A DNA stretch of 64,000 nucleotides from Thelonectria olida (taxonomy: Eukaryota > Ascomycota > Sordariomycetes > Hypocreales > Nectriaceae), in NCBI GenBank assembly GCA_020736575.1, contig JAGPYM010000008.1, forward strand, positions 1,348,001-1,412,000. Direction: 5' to 3'. The translations under genes and the position numbers were made by a program. A model generated the notes under the pieces. That model had not been told where the DNA came from. It saw only the letters and a list, made by a program, of their open reading frames with translations, and searched no databases. Shown piece after piece: positions 1 through 9,845 of this stretch (the stretch's first letter is position 1; each line of letters opens with the position of its first letter).

Positions 1-1054
1 CCACGCCCACACCAAACCCAAGAGAAGCCATGACGAACGAGAGTCGGTCATCGATATCCTCTATGAGAATGAAAGAGGTGGGTTCCTCTGCGGGATCGCT
101 CTCTTTGCCAGCGCGGCCCTAGGTGGTCTTGACCCCCCTGCTTGGAGTAAGTCGTATAATCTAGTGGTTTGCCATGTAATAAGTTACTGATCGATTTACC
201 AAATAGCAAATACCTATCATAAATCATCGCCGACAAATATTCACACTGCTCAAGTTCCTGACCCTTCCTGGGAATGGGCCTGGCCAGACTGGCGCATTAA
301 TATGCAGGAAGGTGTGGATGAGGCTGGCTGGGAGTACGCCTTTGCCTTTTCAAAGAGGTGTTCATGGCATCGCGCTAGGTGGTGGAACTCGTTTGTTAGA
401 AGGCGAGCCTGGATACGCAGGAGGGTCAAGAAGCGGGCTGAGGATATTTCGGTTGACCCTCATATGCTGAATGCCGATTACTTTACGGTTCGGCCTGCTG
501 CCGATCGGGATCGAACACACCACTCTCGGGACAGCGTCGCTAGCAGTCGACACGCGAGCAGAACCAGTTGGAGTCAAACTTCAGTGGCAGAAGAAGCGGA
601 AACCCCACCGGATATCGAGTATATCGAAGACCTGATGCAGATTCTCCGCCAGGCGAGAATAGACCGCGAGAAACTCGACGCGATGGAGAACTATCTGGAT
701 CATGCATTGGATCTCTCACAATTGCAGGATGAGATGCATGAGATCATGTCGCTATTTGTCTTTCAGGCTTCACGGCGAATATTGCTCAGTCGCCTGATGC
801 AAATCCATGACGAGGCGATGGAAAGGCTGAAAAAGAAGGAGACTCCAGAACTGAAGGCTCGCAGCGAGGCACTTAAGGACGCGGTTAAGCATGCCGACGA
901 GGAGGTCCGCAAGCTGGCCTACTGGAGCGATGTCAAGCAGATGGCAGAAAATGGCGAGACCAAGAACGCTGTTGACCCCGATAAGGGTTGGGGCGACAAA
1001 TGGCGAGGACTTGATCAGAGCGGAGGCGGTCACCCCAAAGAAGGCAAGTCTTAA
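1..1054 (+). CDS. DysF-domain protein (Mug65/Spo73/Pex30-like), 5'-truncated by the window
   Basis: Partial gene; the 5' end lies outside the window. An open frame from position 2 runs to a GTAAGT donor at 147. The intron is 147-206 and the second exon 207-1054 ends with TAA. The joined protein reads ...VIDILYENERGGFLCGI, then VPDPSWEWAWPDW, then GWEYAFAF and WWNSFVRRRAWIRRRVKK. These are the N- and C-terminal halves of a dysferlin (DysF) domain, as in fungal Mug65/Spo73 and Pex30-type proteins, which act at membranes (prospore membrane, ER-peroxisome contacts). After DysF comes a polar linker and a roughly 110-residue charged, coiled-coil-like helical tail. No transmembrane segment is visible in the part present. 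Family membership rests on the paired Trp-rich motifs; which paralogue it is cannot be decided without the N-terminus. Confidence 0.8.
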
Positions 1055-1573
1055 AGAGTATGCCGCCCTTGAGTCGTCAGTCTTCTGCCTTTTGTGTGTT
1101 TGTATTATACCATGGGACTTGAGTTAGGGGAAAATGTTGTTTATTCCTGGGATCGGCCTGATTGTGCAGGCGTTGCTGATATTAGATAGAGACTGGGCGA
1201 ATCTGGACTGTTAAGGGACGGATGAGGTTGGTGAACTTTCGACCTGTTTTCATGGCGCCCTCACCACCAGAGTTTGTTATGTTTTGTATGGGAGTTTATA
1301 TGCATATGAATGCAAAAGTGTTTTTCAATCTCAGAGCTGTTGCCAACACTGATTGACTGGCCTCGGGGCTATTGCATGTGTCGCTGATGCTGATGGGCTT
1401 CCGGCGCCCACGTGACCTCTCCGATCGGCTTCCGGTACATATCGATAACTACCTACCTAGTCGGTTGCATTCCGCTAATCTTTTTTCCGCACTGCGACCA
1501 GCTCCGATGCTCATGCTCACGACTGAGCGTTGCAGCATAATTGACCGAATCAACCACGCCAGGCTTATCACTA
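1055..1573. other. Intergenic, DysF gene to PPR gene
   Basis: About 520 bases between two tandem plus-strand genes. They presumably hold the 3' UTR of the first and the promoter of the second. Open frames entering from 1372 lack family features and overlap the PPR gene in another frame. No other feature seen. Confidence 0.5.
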
Positions 1574-4063
1574 ATGTCACTGGGAATCAAGTCAATATGG
1601 AGGGCTCGGACAAGATGCCCTGTCATCGCTGGACCCTGCCCGATTTCGAGGGATCCGATGTTCTCTGCAGTCCCAAATCGACACCTCCAGACCCCACGCT
1701 TCGAATCGACGTCGACACGGTTGGCGATATCATTGGATACTCCTTCGCCTCTGAGTGTCTCGACGAATTTCTCTGGTCAAAGGGAATTGCGCCTTCGAAC
1801 GACCGAACACCCAACAAGACCGTCGAGAGATACAGTAAAACATGTTGCCAAAGATCCACTCGAGTCGAAGAACAAGATTCTTAGGAGAGCTTACAAGATC
1901 AAGGCGGACCTTGTCGATTATGAGGAGAAAAAAGTTCACTTTCCAGTTACCGGAATGCCGCGAAATTACCCGACCTCATCTGGTACCTACGACAGCAAAT
2001 TAGAACACCTGACGGACGTGAGACGACAAGTTGGGCACGCCATCGTTTGGAACCAATTTTACAAGAAACCCCCGACTTGGAGGGACTCTCTGTCACAATT
2101 GAACCGCACAACGCCAAAGGAGAGTGAACGACCCGAGATGTCCGCGGTAAGGATCGTCCTTCCAACGAGCTGGAGCGTTGAGGTCAAGAACCTGAACCTG
2201 GAATACGTCGACTCAGTCACTGGGGTTCTTCAAAGACTGCGAGCGTCTCCCGACAAGGGCCCGTCCTCGATAATTCTTCGTGGAAAGAGTACCATCCTCT
2301 CCAAGGCGGTTAATGACATTATAAAGCATTGCGACCAAGCCAAGGTGTATGAGCTTGGGAGCGTCGCCGCATCAGACTACAAGACCAAACAGCTGTGGCC
2401 CACCATCGAGACCGGGCCCGACGACGGCGCAGCAACCCTGGAAGGAAACAATGAGAGCATCTGGTTGCATAAGGAACCCAAGCAATTTGATATTACGCAG
2501 CCATATGAGAAGATACTACGCCCGGAGGAGTGGACGCAAGAGAATTTCACAGCCTACATTACGACCCTTTGTTACAGTCGAGTGCCCTCCCACCTGGCCA
2601 TCAAGTTTTATGGAGAACGCAAGAGGAATGGACGCTACATTGATACTGAGGGTGTGCGCATTGGTCTCATTACCAGCGCATTTGAAAACCCCCAGGCTCA
2701 ACAGTTCATTACGGCGCCTCTTCTGAAGATGGCCCTTTCGCTGATGGCTTTCAAAGGCGGCCATCGAGCCGAAGCCAACAAGATCTTTCTGCTGGGGGAG
2801 AAGTTAGGCGTGCCCATGGATACGGATACCTACAACATCATGCTTGAGGGATACGTCGCGAAACGAGACCCTGCCTTCTTCTACGGTTTCCTTCGTAAGA
2901 TGGAAGCAAATTGTTTCTACCCAAACATCACCACCTGGCTTCTTTTTCTCCGACTCGTCAGAGGAGTGGCCGAAAGGAAACAGATTATCGTGGCCATGTA
3001 TGAACTCGGAATGCTCCAGCATGCGGCTACGCGCCGAGGCATCGCCAACATAATGGCGTCTGCTGATGCTTACCGCGCGTTCAAAGCCGGAAAGACCCTG
3101 GACCAATTCTTGGCCGACCAGAAGGTTCGATATGGCAAGGACTGGCTTTCGGCTGGCGCAGTAAATGGTATCATGACCGAACTGCTGCGCTTCGATCGGG
3201 CTCAGGATCCACGTATCGACGACTGCAAGCGCCTCATCGAGATCCAGACCCAAGCTGGGTTACCTATCGAGCTCACTACCATCAACCTTATCCTTCGACA
3301 GGCATCAAAGAGGGCAAAATGGAAAACTGCACTATGGGCCGTGTCGCTGTTCAAGGAAGCTCGCCGCGAGCCTAACGCAGACTCATACACCTTCCTCATT
3401 AAACTGGCCATCAAAGCAAAATCGCCGCACTCGTTGGGCACCATATACTTCTACGGCGTACTCAATCGTAAGCTCAAGATGGCAGCTCGCACAAAGCTAT
3501 CCCGGGTCCTCCTCCGCCTGCACGAAGACGCGTTCTGGCACAACTGGGAGTTTCAGCCCAACATCTTTCCCAAGGATGTCATCCCCGACCTCCTCAACAA
3601 CAAGGTCTCGAACCCGAGGCTCGTCATGTCGCGCATTGAGCGTGCCATTCTGGACATGTGGGAAGGGTACACCACCACCCAGCCTTTTGCATACAGCCTC
3701 AACTTAGCCTACCTATGCAACGATCTGGATTTGCACAGGCATATTCGGGAACGCAAGGCCAATGGGGAGTCGGAACAGCAGCCCTTTCTGGCTCAACAAC
3801 ACGCCATCAAGCTTCGTCGCTTGGATGGCACGGGAGGTCAAGTCATCGTGCGACTCACAGGTCGCTTCAACCCCAAGTCCATGCTGGAGGGCTGGGCTCC
3901 CAAGTGTGGTACACTGTCCGAAGAACAGCACCCGCCTGCCGCCCCCAACATAATAGCCGCGAGTACACAACGCTCAGATCCTCCTCCATCATTCGTCAAG
4001 ACTGTGCGGCCGCAAAGTCTCGACGAGTCATTGGGTGACGCAAAGCCACCTGAGAGCAGCTGA
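1574..4063 (+). CDS. Mitochondrial pentatricopeptide-repeat (PPR)-like protein
   Basis: Single-exon gene, 829 residues if started at the ATG at 1574. The frame is open further upstream, but 1541 is TTG, not ATG. The N-terminus MSLGIKSIWRARTRCP is basic and lacks acidic residues, as expected of a mitochondrial presequence. From about residue 400 there are tandem helical hairpins of PPR character, for example DTDTYNIMLEGYVAKRD followed by FYPNITTWLLFLRLV, and later ELTTINLILRQASKR and EPNADSYTFLIKLAIKA. PPR proteins bind organellar RNA and act in mitochondrial RNA processing, stability or translation. The repeats are degenerate, so no RNA target can be read off. The C-terminal 60 residues are Pro/Ser-rich. 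Inference: a matrix RNA-binding protein; the orthologue is not recognised. Confidence 0.75.
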   Translation: MSLGIKSIWRARTRCPVIAGPCPISRDPMFSAVPNRHLQTPRFESTSTRLAISLDTPSPLSVSTNFSGQRELRLRTTEHPTRPSRDTVKHVAKDPLESKNKILRRAYKIKADLVDYEEKKVHFPVTGMPRNYPTSSGTYDSKLEHLTDVRRQVGHAIVWNQFYKKPPTWRDSLSQLNRTTPKESERPEMSAVRIVLPTSWSVEVKNLNLEYVDSVTGVLQRLRASPDKGPSSIILRGKSTILSKAVNDIIKHCDQAKVYELGSVAASDYKTKQLWPTIETGPDDGAATLEGNNESIWLHKEPKQFDITQPYEKILRPEEWTQENFTAYITTLCYSRVPSHLAIKFYGERKRNGRYIDTEGVRIGLITSAFENPQAQQFITAPLLKMALSLMAFKGGHRAEANKIFLLGEKLGVPMDTDTYNIMLEGYVAKRDPAFFYGFLRKMEANCFYPNITTWLLFLRLVRGVAERKQIIVAMYELGMLQHAATRRGIANIMASADAYRAFKAGKTLDQFLADQKVRYGKDWLSAGAVNGIMTELLRFDRAQDPRIDDCKRLIEIQTQAGLPIELTTINLILRQASKRAKWKTALWAVSLFKEARREPNADSYTFLIKLAIKAKSPHSLGTIYFYGVLNRKLKMAARTKLSRVLLRLHEDAFWHNWEFQPNIFPKDVIPDLLNNKVSNPRLVMSRIERAILDMWEGYTTTQPFAYSLNLAYLCNDLDLHRHIRERKANGESEQQPFLAQQHAIKLRRLDGTGGQVIVRLTGRFNPKSMLEGWAPKCGTLSEEQHPPAAPNIIAASTQRSDPPPSFVKTVRPQSLDESLGDAKPPESS

Positions 4064-5247
4064 TGCTCAAAAAGACGCCCCATTCCACGCCTTTGCGCCG
4101 CTTGGCATTTACATGTATTGCGCCCTGTATCGCACACACATCACGTCCTGTATATTAAGCACTCTTCTTCTCCAAGATACCACACACACACGCACACCGA
4201 GCTGTCCATCTTACCTAAGATTCCTACTGCACGTCTCACGTCACACCCTACCAACATCAACTTCGTGGCCATGTATACTAGAAAAAGTACTTTCCGTGAG
4301 CGAGGCGGAAGCTCAACGGGTATGGAGAATATACCGAATTGAATAGGAAAAGGAACAAAGACAACAGGATACACTACGCTTCCAACAGAGTGCTGCCGTG
4401 ATCCACTGTAGAGACGATCGTGTATATGATATCCTTGTCCCCCTAAGACACACCTAGAATCTTAATGTGTAGGCAAGCAGTGAAAGTGAAACCTAACACC
4501 ATCTGAGATGACACCTTATATGCCCTCAGTCGCCATTCTCACGTGTATCCTCGAGCAAGCCAAAACAATTCAAACTTCTCACTCGCACTTCCACCATCCC
4601 GTCGGTTCAGCTCCCAAGACACTGCCTTAGACGGACCATTCTCCCTCCCCCAAATGGCCCAAGAAGAATGATTGGGGCAAGGAGGGGAACATGTATGGAT
4701 GAGAAGGCGGGTAGTATGCATGAGCTGTGGACGGTTGTAAGTGAGGCAAGAAAATGGGTATATCAGGGTATGATTTGACATTCGCGTGAGTGGTCGAAAA
4801 AGTAAGAAAATGAAAAGAAAATAGAAGGATGGAGCTCGAATGCCCGCGTGTAGTACTGATAGGTGAGATAGGCTGGGGAACCGATGTGATGTGAAAAAAT
4901 ATCAAAAGAGGTTTCTCTCTCTTTCTCTTCTTCTTCTTCTCTCCTCCCAACCTCTCCTCTGCCGCATTCTCTCACACAGCCGCCCTCCCCATGGCGGGCG
5001 CGCGTTTGGGTATACGCACACTCGAATGCCCAACTTGACATGAAGAAATCCCCCCGACTTGGCTTTGATGACGAGACGCGAAGACCTAACATGAGAATAT
5101 CTGACATCCACCCTTTCCAGAGAAAGTCCTTCGCCCTTCTTCCATCCCGTCTAGTGCTCTCTTGAGGGGTCTTGAGGACAAAAAAACACGGCAAGCAGGT
5201 TAAATGACGCTCCACTCCGAACCACCATCCGATGCGTTCAGGACCAC
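4064..5247. other. Convergent intergenic region, PPR gene / PP2C gene
   Basis: Shared 3' flanks of two converging genes. There is a CT-rich run at about 4914-4960 and a short ACAC run near 4183. The many minus-strand open frames here are low-complexity (KR/E-rich) and show no domain. Nothing else seen. Confidence 0.5.
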
Positions 5248-7556
5248 CTAGTCCTTCTTCACCTCCTGAGTGACGGGAACCTTCTTCTCTACCTCCTCCT
5301 TAGGCTTCTCCTCTGACTTGGTCTCCTTCGCGGGTTCGGGTTTCGACTCGGCGGGGGCAGCGGGGGTGGGGGCTCCGGTTGAGGCCTTGGCGGCTGCATC
5401 GATCGCGGTGGGCGTCGTCGTCGTCTTGGAGACTTGGCTCTCAAGATCCTTGTCCTCGTCGGCGTTGTCGAACATCTCGGTATCATCTGAATCCGTAAGA
5501 ACCTCAGTGCCATCGCCGAGGAAAATGATGCGGCCTCGGTACCCACCAACGCCAAAGCTCCGGCCCTTATTCTCGGCATCCATCTCATAGCCGCTGTCGC
5601 TATCTTCAAAGTTGTGGTGGACTCCGGGACCACGGAATTCGGCTACACGGCGAGGACGAGGTTAGCCCGGGTTTGGGATGGAAGACGATCGCATTTTAGC
5701 ATAGAGGACGTGGTCCTGGAGGCGTCGATGCTCGCCTGTCAATGGGAGCGGTGGGAGATATCGTACCGTACTCGGGGGGAGCACATGGGCCGTCTCCGTT
5801 CTTGACTCGGGTGGCAATCTCTTCGTACCACTCTTCCTTGGTTCGGCCGTTAAGGAAACCGATAATGACCATGGTCATGTTGTCACAACCAACGCCACCC
5901 GTCTCCGAGTTGGACGCTAGACAGTTGTCCATCATGTTCTCACAGATCTTGTCAAGTTCCTGCTTTGCGGCGATACCACGTCGGACAAACTCGACAACTG
6001 CCTGGGAAGACTGGCAATCCCAAATACCTGCTCCAATGAGTACTGCACATTAAGACCACCACAGAAACATTTTCTTGGACTTACCATCGCAAGCGAGAAC
6101 GAGGAACTCATCCTCGTCGGTGAGGTCGTGTTGCTCGACATCGGGGTAAGCAGTGACAATTTGGTTTTCAGGGGACAGCTCAGCGCTCTTCTTGAACTCG
6201 AAATCACCAATGGCACGCGACAGAGCCAGGTTACCGTTAACTCGACCAAAGTCGACAAAACCACCAGCGGCTGTAATTCGGTTCTTCTCGTCTAAATGGC
6301 GCAAGAAAGAGCCGGTCAGTATGGGGCAAAAGGTTATCGAAGGAATTGCTCCCGGAGGTGCAGGAATAGAACCAACTTTCGAGCGTGGGCTTGTGGTCCT
6401 GAGACAAAGGTTTGGCACGGCCCTTGATTCCTACGACACCTCTTGAATCACCAGCATTGGCCTGGCCATTTTGTTAGCATTGGTAGATGCGGCATGACCC
6501 CTCGGCCGGATGGTGGGGCGGACGTGGGGGAGAAAACAAGGCGGGCAGACTGACGAGATAGAGCTTGTTTCCGGCGAGCAGGCTGACGCAGGCAGTGCAG
6601 CCGGAGACTTCTTCCTCGTACTTGGGATCTGTTTCGAGAAAATGGATGTCAGCGCTTCTTGGTATATGCAGTATTGGGTGCAACGCAGAAGTGCGTGAAG
6701 GCGAATTCGGAGAGTGGGGGAAAGGTATGGTCAGGTGAGGAAGGCATTTTGACAGGAGCGGTTTGCGCATACCGTTGAGAATGGCGCGGTCGGTCGCAAG
6801 GAAACCGTCCTTGAGTCCCTGGGCGTAATCGCGGGCTTTGAAGGAATCCTGCTTGAAAATGATATTGTGAATGTTTTCGCCGGCAAACAATGCCACTTTG
6901 TCGCCACCGTGGCCGTCGAAGACGCCAAAGAAGCTCAGCTTGTCGGGGTGAGTCTTCTTAGTGTCGAGGTCGAGGACAGCCGTGTGTGCATCCTCCATGC
7001 TGATGCGCCAGCCCTGCATGGCGGAAACGCCGTAGATGAGTCGCTCATCCTCGCCCTTTTCCGAAGTCTAGAGGAGGGGGGGTAACAAGTCAGCGTATTG
7101 AACGGCTTGGAGAATTTTTTCCCACTCCTTTGGTGGAAGTATCGGGTGGTGGAGGGGCGAGTGAGAGATCAGCAAGCATGAGGATCTGGAGCGGGGAAGC
7201 TGAGCGAGCAGCAGGCAGAGTCACGACGGAGATGGGCGCAGTGCAGAGCGTGAGAGGGTGTTCGACGAGCGGAGAGGCACGCGGCAACAAGGTGAAGAAC
7301 AATTCCGCGCGACTGGGACTATATCGAGGTATTCTTTTGGTGGCTCGGCGAGGGTGGTCGTCGACGTGGGCGTCAAGGTGGACGTGGACGTGGGGAGAGG
7401 GGCTCGCGAACGGGCGATGCCCCTCGCTCGGAGGCGACAAAACAAAAAAGCACGAGACAGGTCGAAACACGGACACAGCAGGCAAGATGAATGGGATAAA
7501 CAGGCACTTCTTCCACGCACCTTTTCGACAACGGGCTCCGAGAGTGTCTGGCCCAT
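5248..7556 (-). CDS. PP2C-type Ser/Thr protein phosphatase (Ptc2/Ptc3-like)
   Basis: Seven exons on the minus strand, all joined in frame: 7521-7556, 6773-7067, 6555-6628, 6377-6461, 6085-6291, 5767-6027, 5248-5642; 450 residues. The start [12 protein letters not shown] matches the N-terminus of fungal Ptc2/Ptc3. The metal-binding and catalytic motifs of the Mg/Mn-dependent PP2C fold are present: RISMEDAH (R33, E37, D38), [10 protein letters not shown] (D63), [26 protein letters not shown] and [10 protein letters not shown]. Past residue about 300 is a non-catalytic acidic, then Lys/Glu/Pro/Ala-rich tail. Ptc2/3 enzymes dephosphorylate stress MAPK, checkpoint and UPR kinases. The intron after LYL uses a GTCAGT donor. 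Intron 1 is 453 nt, far longer than the others (57-144 nt), and separates a 12-codon first exon from the rest. Family assignment is firm; which paralogue is less so. Confidence 0.95.
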
Positions 7557-7706
7557 GGTTGCAGGTCGGTGGTCGATCGGTCGGCAGGGCAGCTACCGTT
7601 TCGTTTTGGAGGATGTTCGAAGTGACGAAGGAGGGTTGGTTGCTAGGAAGGGAAGAGAGTCAAGCAGGCGAGTAGTGCCAGGGCTGGCTTTGGTTTCGCG
7701 CGCACC

Positions 7707-7736
7707 GGGGGGGGGAGGGGCTGGCGGGATTACGGG
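7707..7736 (+). other. G-quadruplex candidate upstream of the PP2C gene
   Basis: On the plus strand a run of nine G, then A, GGGG, CTGGC, GGG, ATTAC, GGG. This gives four G-tracts of at least 3 with loops of 1, 5 and 5. It lies 151-180 nt upstream of the minus-strand PP2C start, so the G-rich strand is the template strand for that gene. Motif seen directly; folding is inferred. Confidence 0.5.
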
Positions 7737-8269
7737 TCGGAGGAGTCGGAGGAGTCGGACAGTGAAGGGGGTGAAGAGAGGAGCCAGCGGGCAGAACGAT
7801 GAGCGGGAGAGAGAGATGAGAGGAGGAGGAGAAATGGAGTTATTCGAGAATAGGAACAAGAAAGAGAAAAATCCCTAAAGCAGCCCACGACACAAAAAAA
7901 AAAACCGATGTCAGATGCGTGGTGATAACTGGTGGAGAGGGCTGTTGGGTGCAGTGGCTGCCTTGTTGGTGGATGGTGGAGGGAGGGGAAGGATAAGGCT
8001 CTGCGGGAGTATGTGCGCAGGTGCTGCCAGGTTCTGTTGAGCGGTGGCGCGTGCTCTAGGTTCTCTTTGCTTCTGACGCCCACTTGTTCGTACATAGGTG
8101 AGTGTCAATCTGGCTTGGTGAAGGGAGATGAAATGGAGAGAATAACAACAATAATAACAATAATAAATAAAGTAAATCGTCACCTACTAGATAACTAGTA
8201 CCAAGCAGGTAGGCACTGGGCTCCTTCTTCAGGAGAGACCTTTACTTGCACCTGCCATCTGGGCCACCT

Positions 8270-8300
8270 CCTAGGTACCTAGGTACGTACCTAGGTATGC
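8270..8300. repeat. Nested palindrome cluster (CCTAGG / GGTACC)
   Basis: Overlapping palindromes: CCTAGG occurs three times and GGTACC once within 31 bases, with an internal TACGTA. Related TAGGTA/TACCTA clusters recur at 22501-22517, 52853-52876 and 53012-53040, always between genes. Function unknown. Confidence 0.6.
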
Positions 8301-9845
8301 CTACAACCATTCATTGTGTAACAACTCGCCCTCCCCAATGAACTCTCTCCCCAAGCAATGAATAAACCAGCAATCCAATGGCTGATTTTGACATATTCAC
8401 AGCCCATTTCAAGCACTCTTGGGCTGTGCCGCCTTCATACGCACTAACCGCCGGGAGCTGAGACCACTGCATCGCACCACTCCTTCTCAGTGACCATGCC
8501 CCTCCCTCCCTAGTCATTGATTCCGTCTGCCTAACACGATGACGAACAGCCTTGCTTCGATACACATGCTATTGTTACTGTGAGGCTAATTTTCAAGAGC
8601 CATAACGATAAGAGGACAACCAAGTGGTTGAGAAGAAACGGGGAAATTTATAAACAATTTTTAAAAAAAATCAAAAATAAAAAAAAATCCACCAAATTGC
8701 ATCATCAATAGTTACAAAGGGCGCATAATTCTTCCCCTTGCGTTCTGGGTCTAGGTTCGGTCTGGATCTATCCTGCATGGAGTAGTGAAAATTTGTAGGT
8801 CACTCAGGCAAGTCACCCACTTCACTCACGCTGCTCTGCGCACCTACTCGCTCGCCACACTCCTCTCAACTGCCTGTTGGTTGGGACCCAAAGGATGTCG
8901 CGTCTCGTGGTCTGCCTTGGCTTCGCTATCATCTCCATATGTCGGAAAGAAGAGGAAGAAAAGAAAAAGAAAACGCGGGTGTTTAACTGGCAGCCCTTCT
9001 TTCTTTGTCGTGACGACTTGGTACTTTCATCCGCGGGCAATGCCGGTTCCATCCCCTCATGCCTTCGACTGAGACCTGCCCTGGCAACCTGGTCGCGTGC
9101 CCTGGCTATCCAAACCATTTCTGTGACCGGCCCGGCCCTTGCCAATACCTGTCCTTATTAGCCACGATGATCAGTCATGAGCGCCAGATTCTTCATTCGT
9201 CCCTCCAGACAAGACTACAACAGGTCATTGTATTTGCCCGGGCTGTAGTCATCTGCAACACAAAGGACCTAGTTGTCTGGGGTTCATCCCATGTCTTTAC
9301 GTCCTGTACGAAGTGCTCCCCCGCAAACCCACAACGCAAGCATCCTGTGCCGTGGCACTCTTCAGATCAACAAGCCGTGTCCCTCTATGGCCATGTATAA
9401 ATTTTTTTTCAGACGGACCACAATCTCCGTCCTCGTCAGGCCAGAGCCGTTACCCCTCGTCATCACCCAATTCGGCTTTCTCAGTGACCTAGACGGACCC
9501 TTATGACATCATGACCCTCATAACCTCACTGGAGGCATCATGTGCAGACTCAGCTGTGCAACATGATATCTGGCCTTTGCAATCCTAAATGAAAAGAGAA
9601 TAACAATACGTCATTGGTCAAATTATTGCTCGAGGTATATTTACCCAGACTATCTAACTTCCTATCTATCGTGCTTTCTCTATCTGCCATTCTTCTATCC
9701 AAGGAAACAATAATTAGTTAGTAAAAACTCAAAGCATGCTCAAAAATGCATCTGGTATCGTAGCTGTCGTCAAAAGTATACAAGGAAACCCACCCACAAC
9801 CCTCCGTGTTGTCTTTTATTATCCATCCTTTGCACCCCTTGTACT

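Larger units (their letters stand above)
7557..9845. other. Intergenic: PP2C upstream region and AXL2-like 3' flank
   Basis: About 2.3 kb holding the promoter and leader of the PP2C gene and the 3' end of the AXL2-like gene. Composition is patchy: purine-rich on the plus strand to about 7.86 kb, an AAT/AAC-rich microsatellite-like stretch at 8142-8178, an A-rich tract at 8655-8692, a G-run cluster at 7707-7736 and a palindrome cluster at 8270-8300. No convincing gene. Confidence 0.5.
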
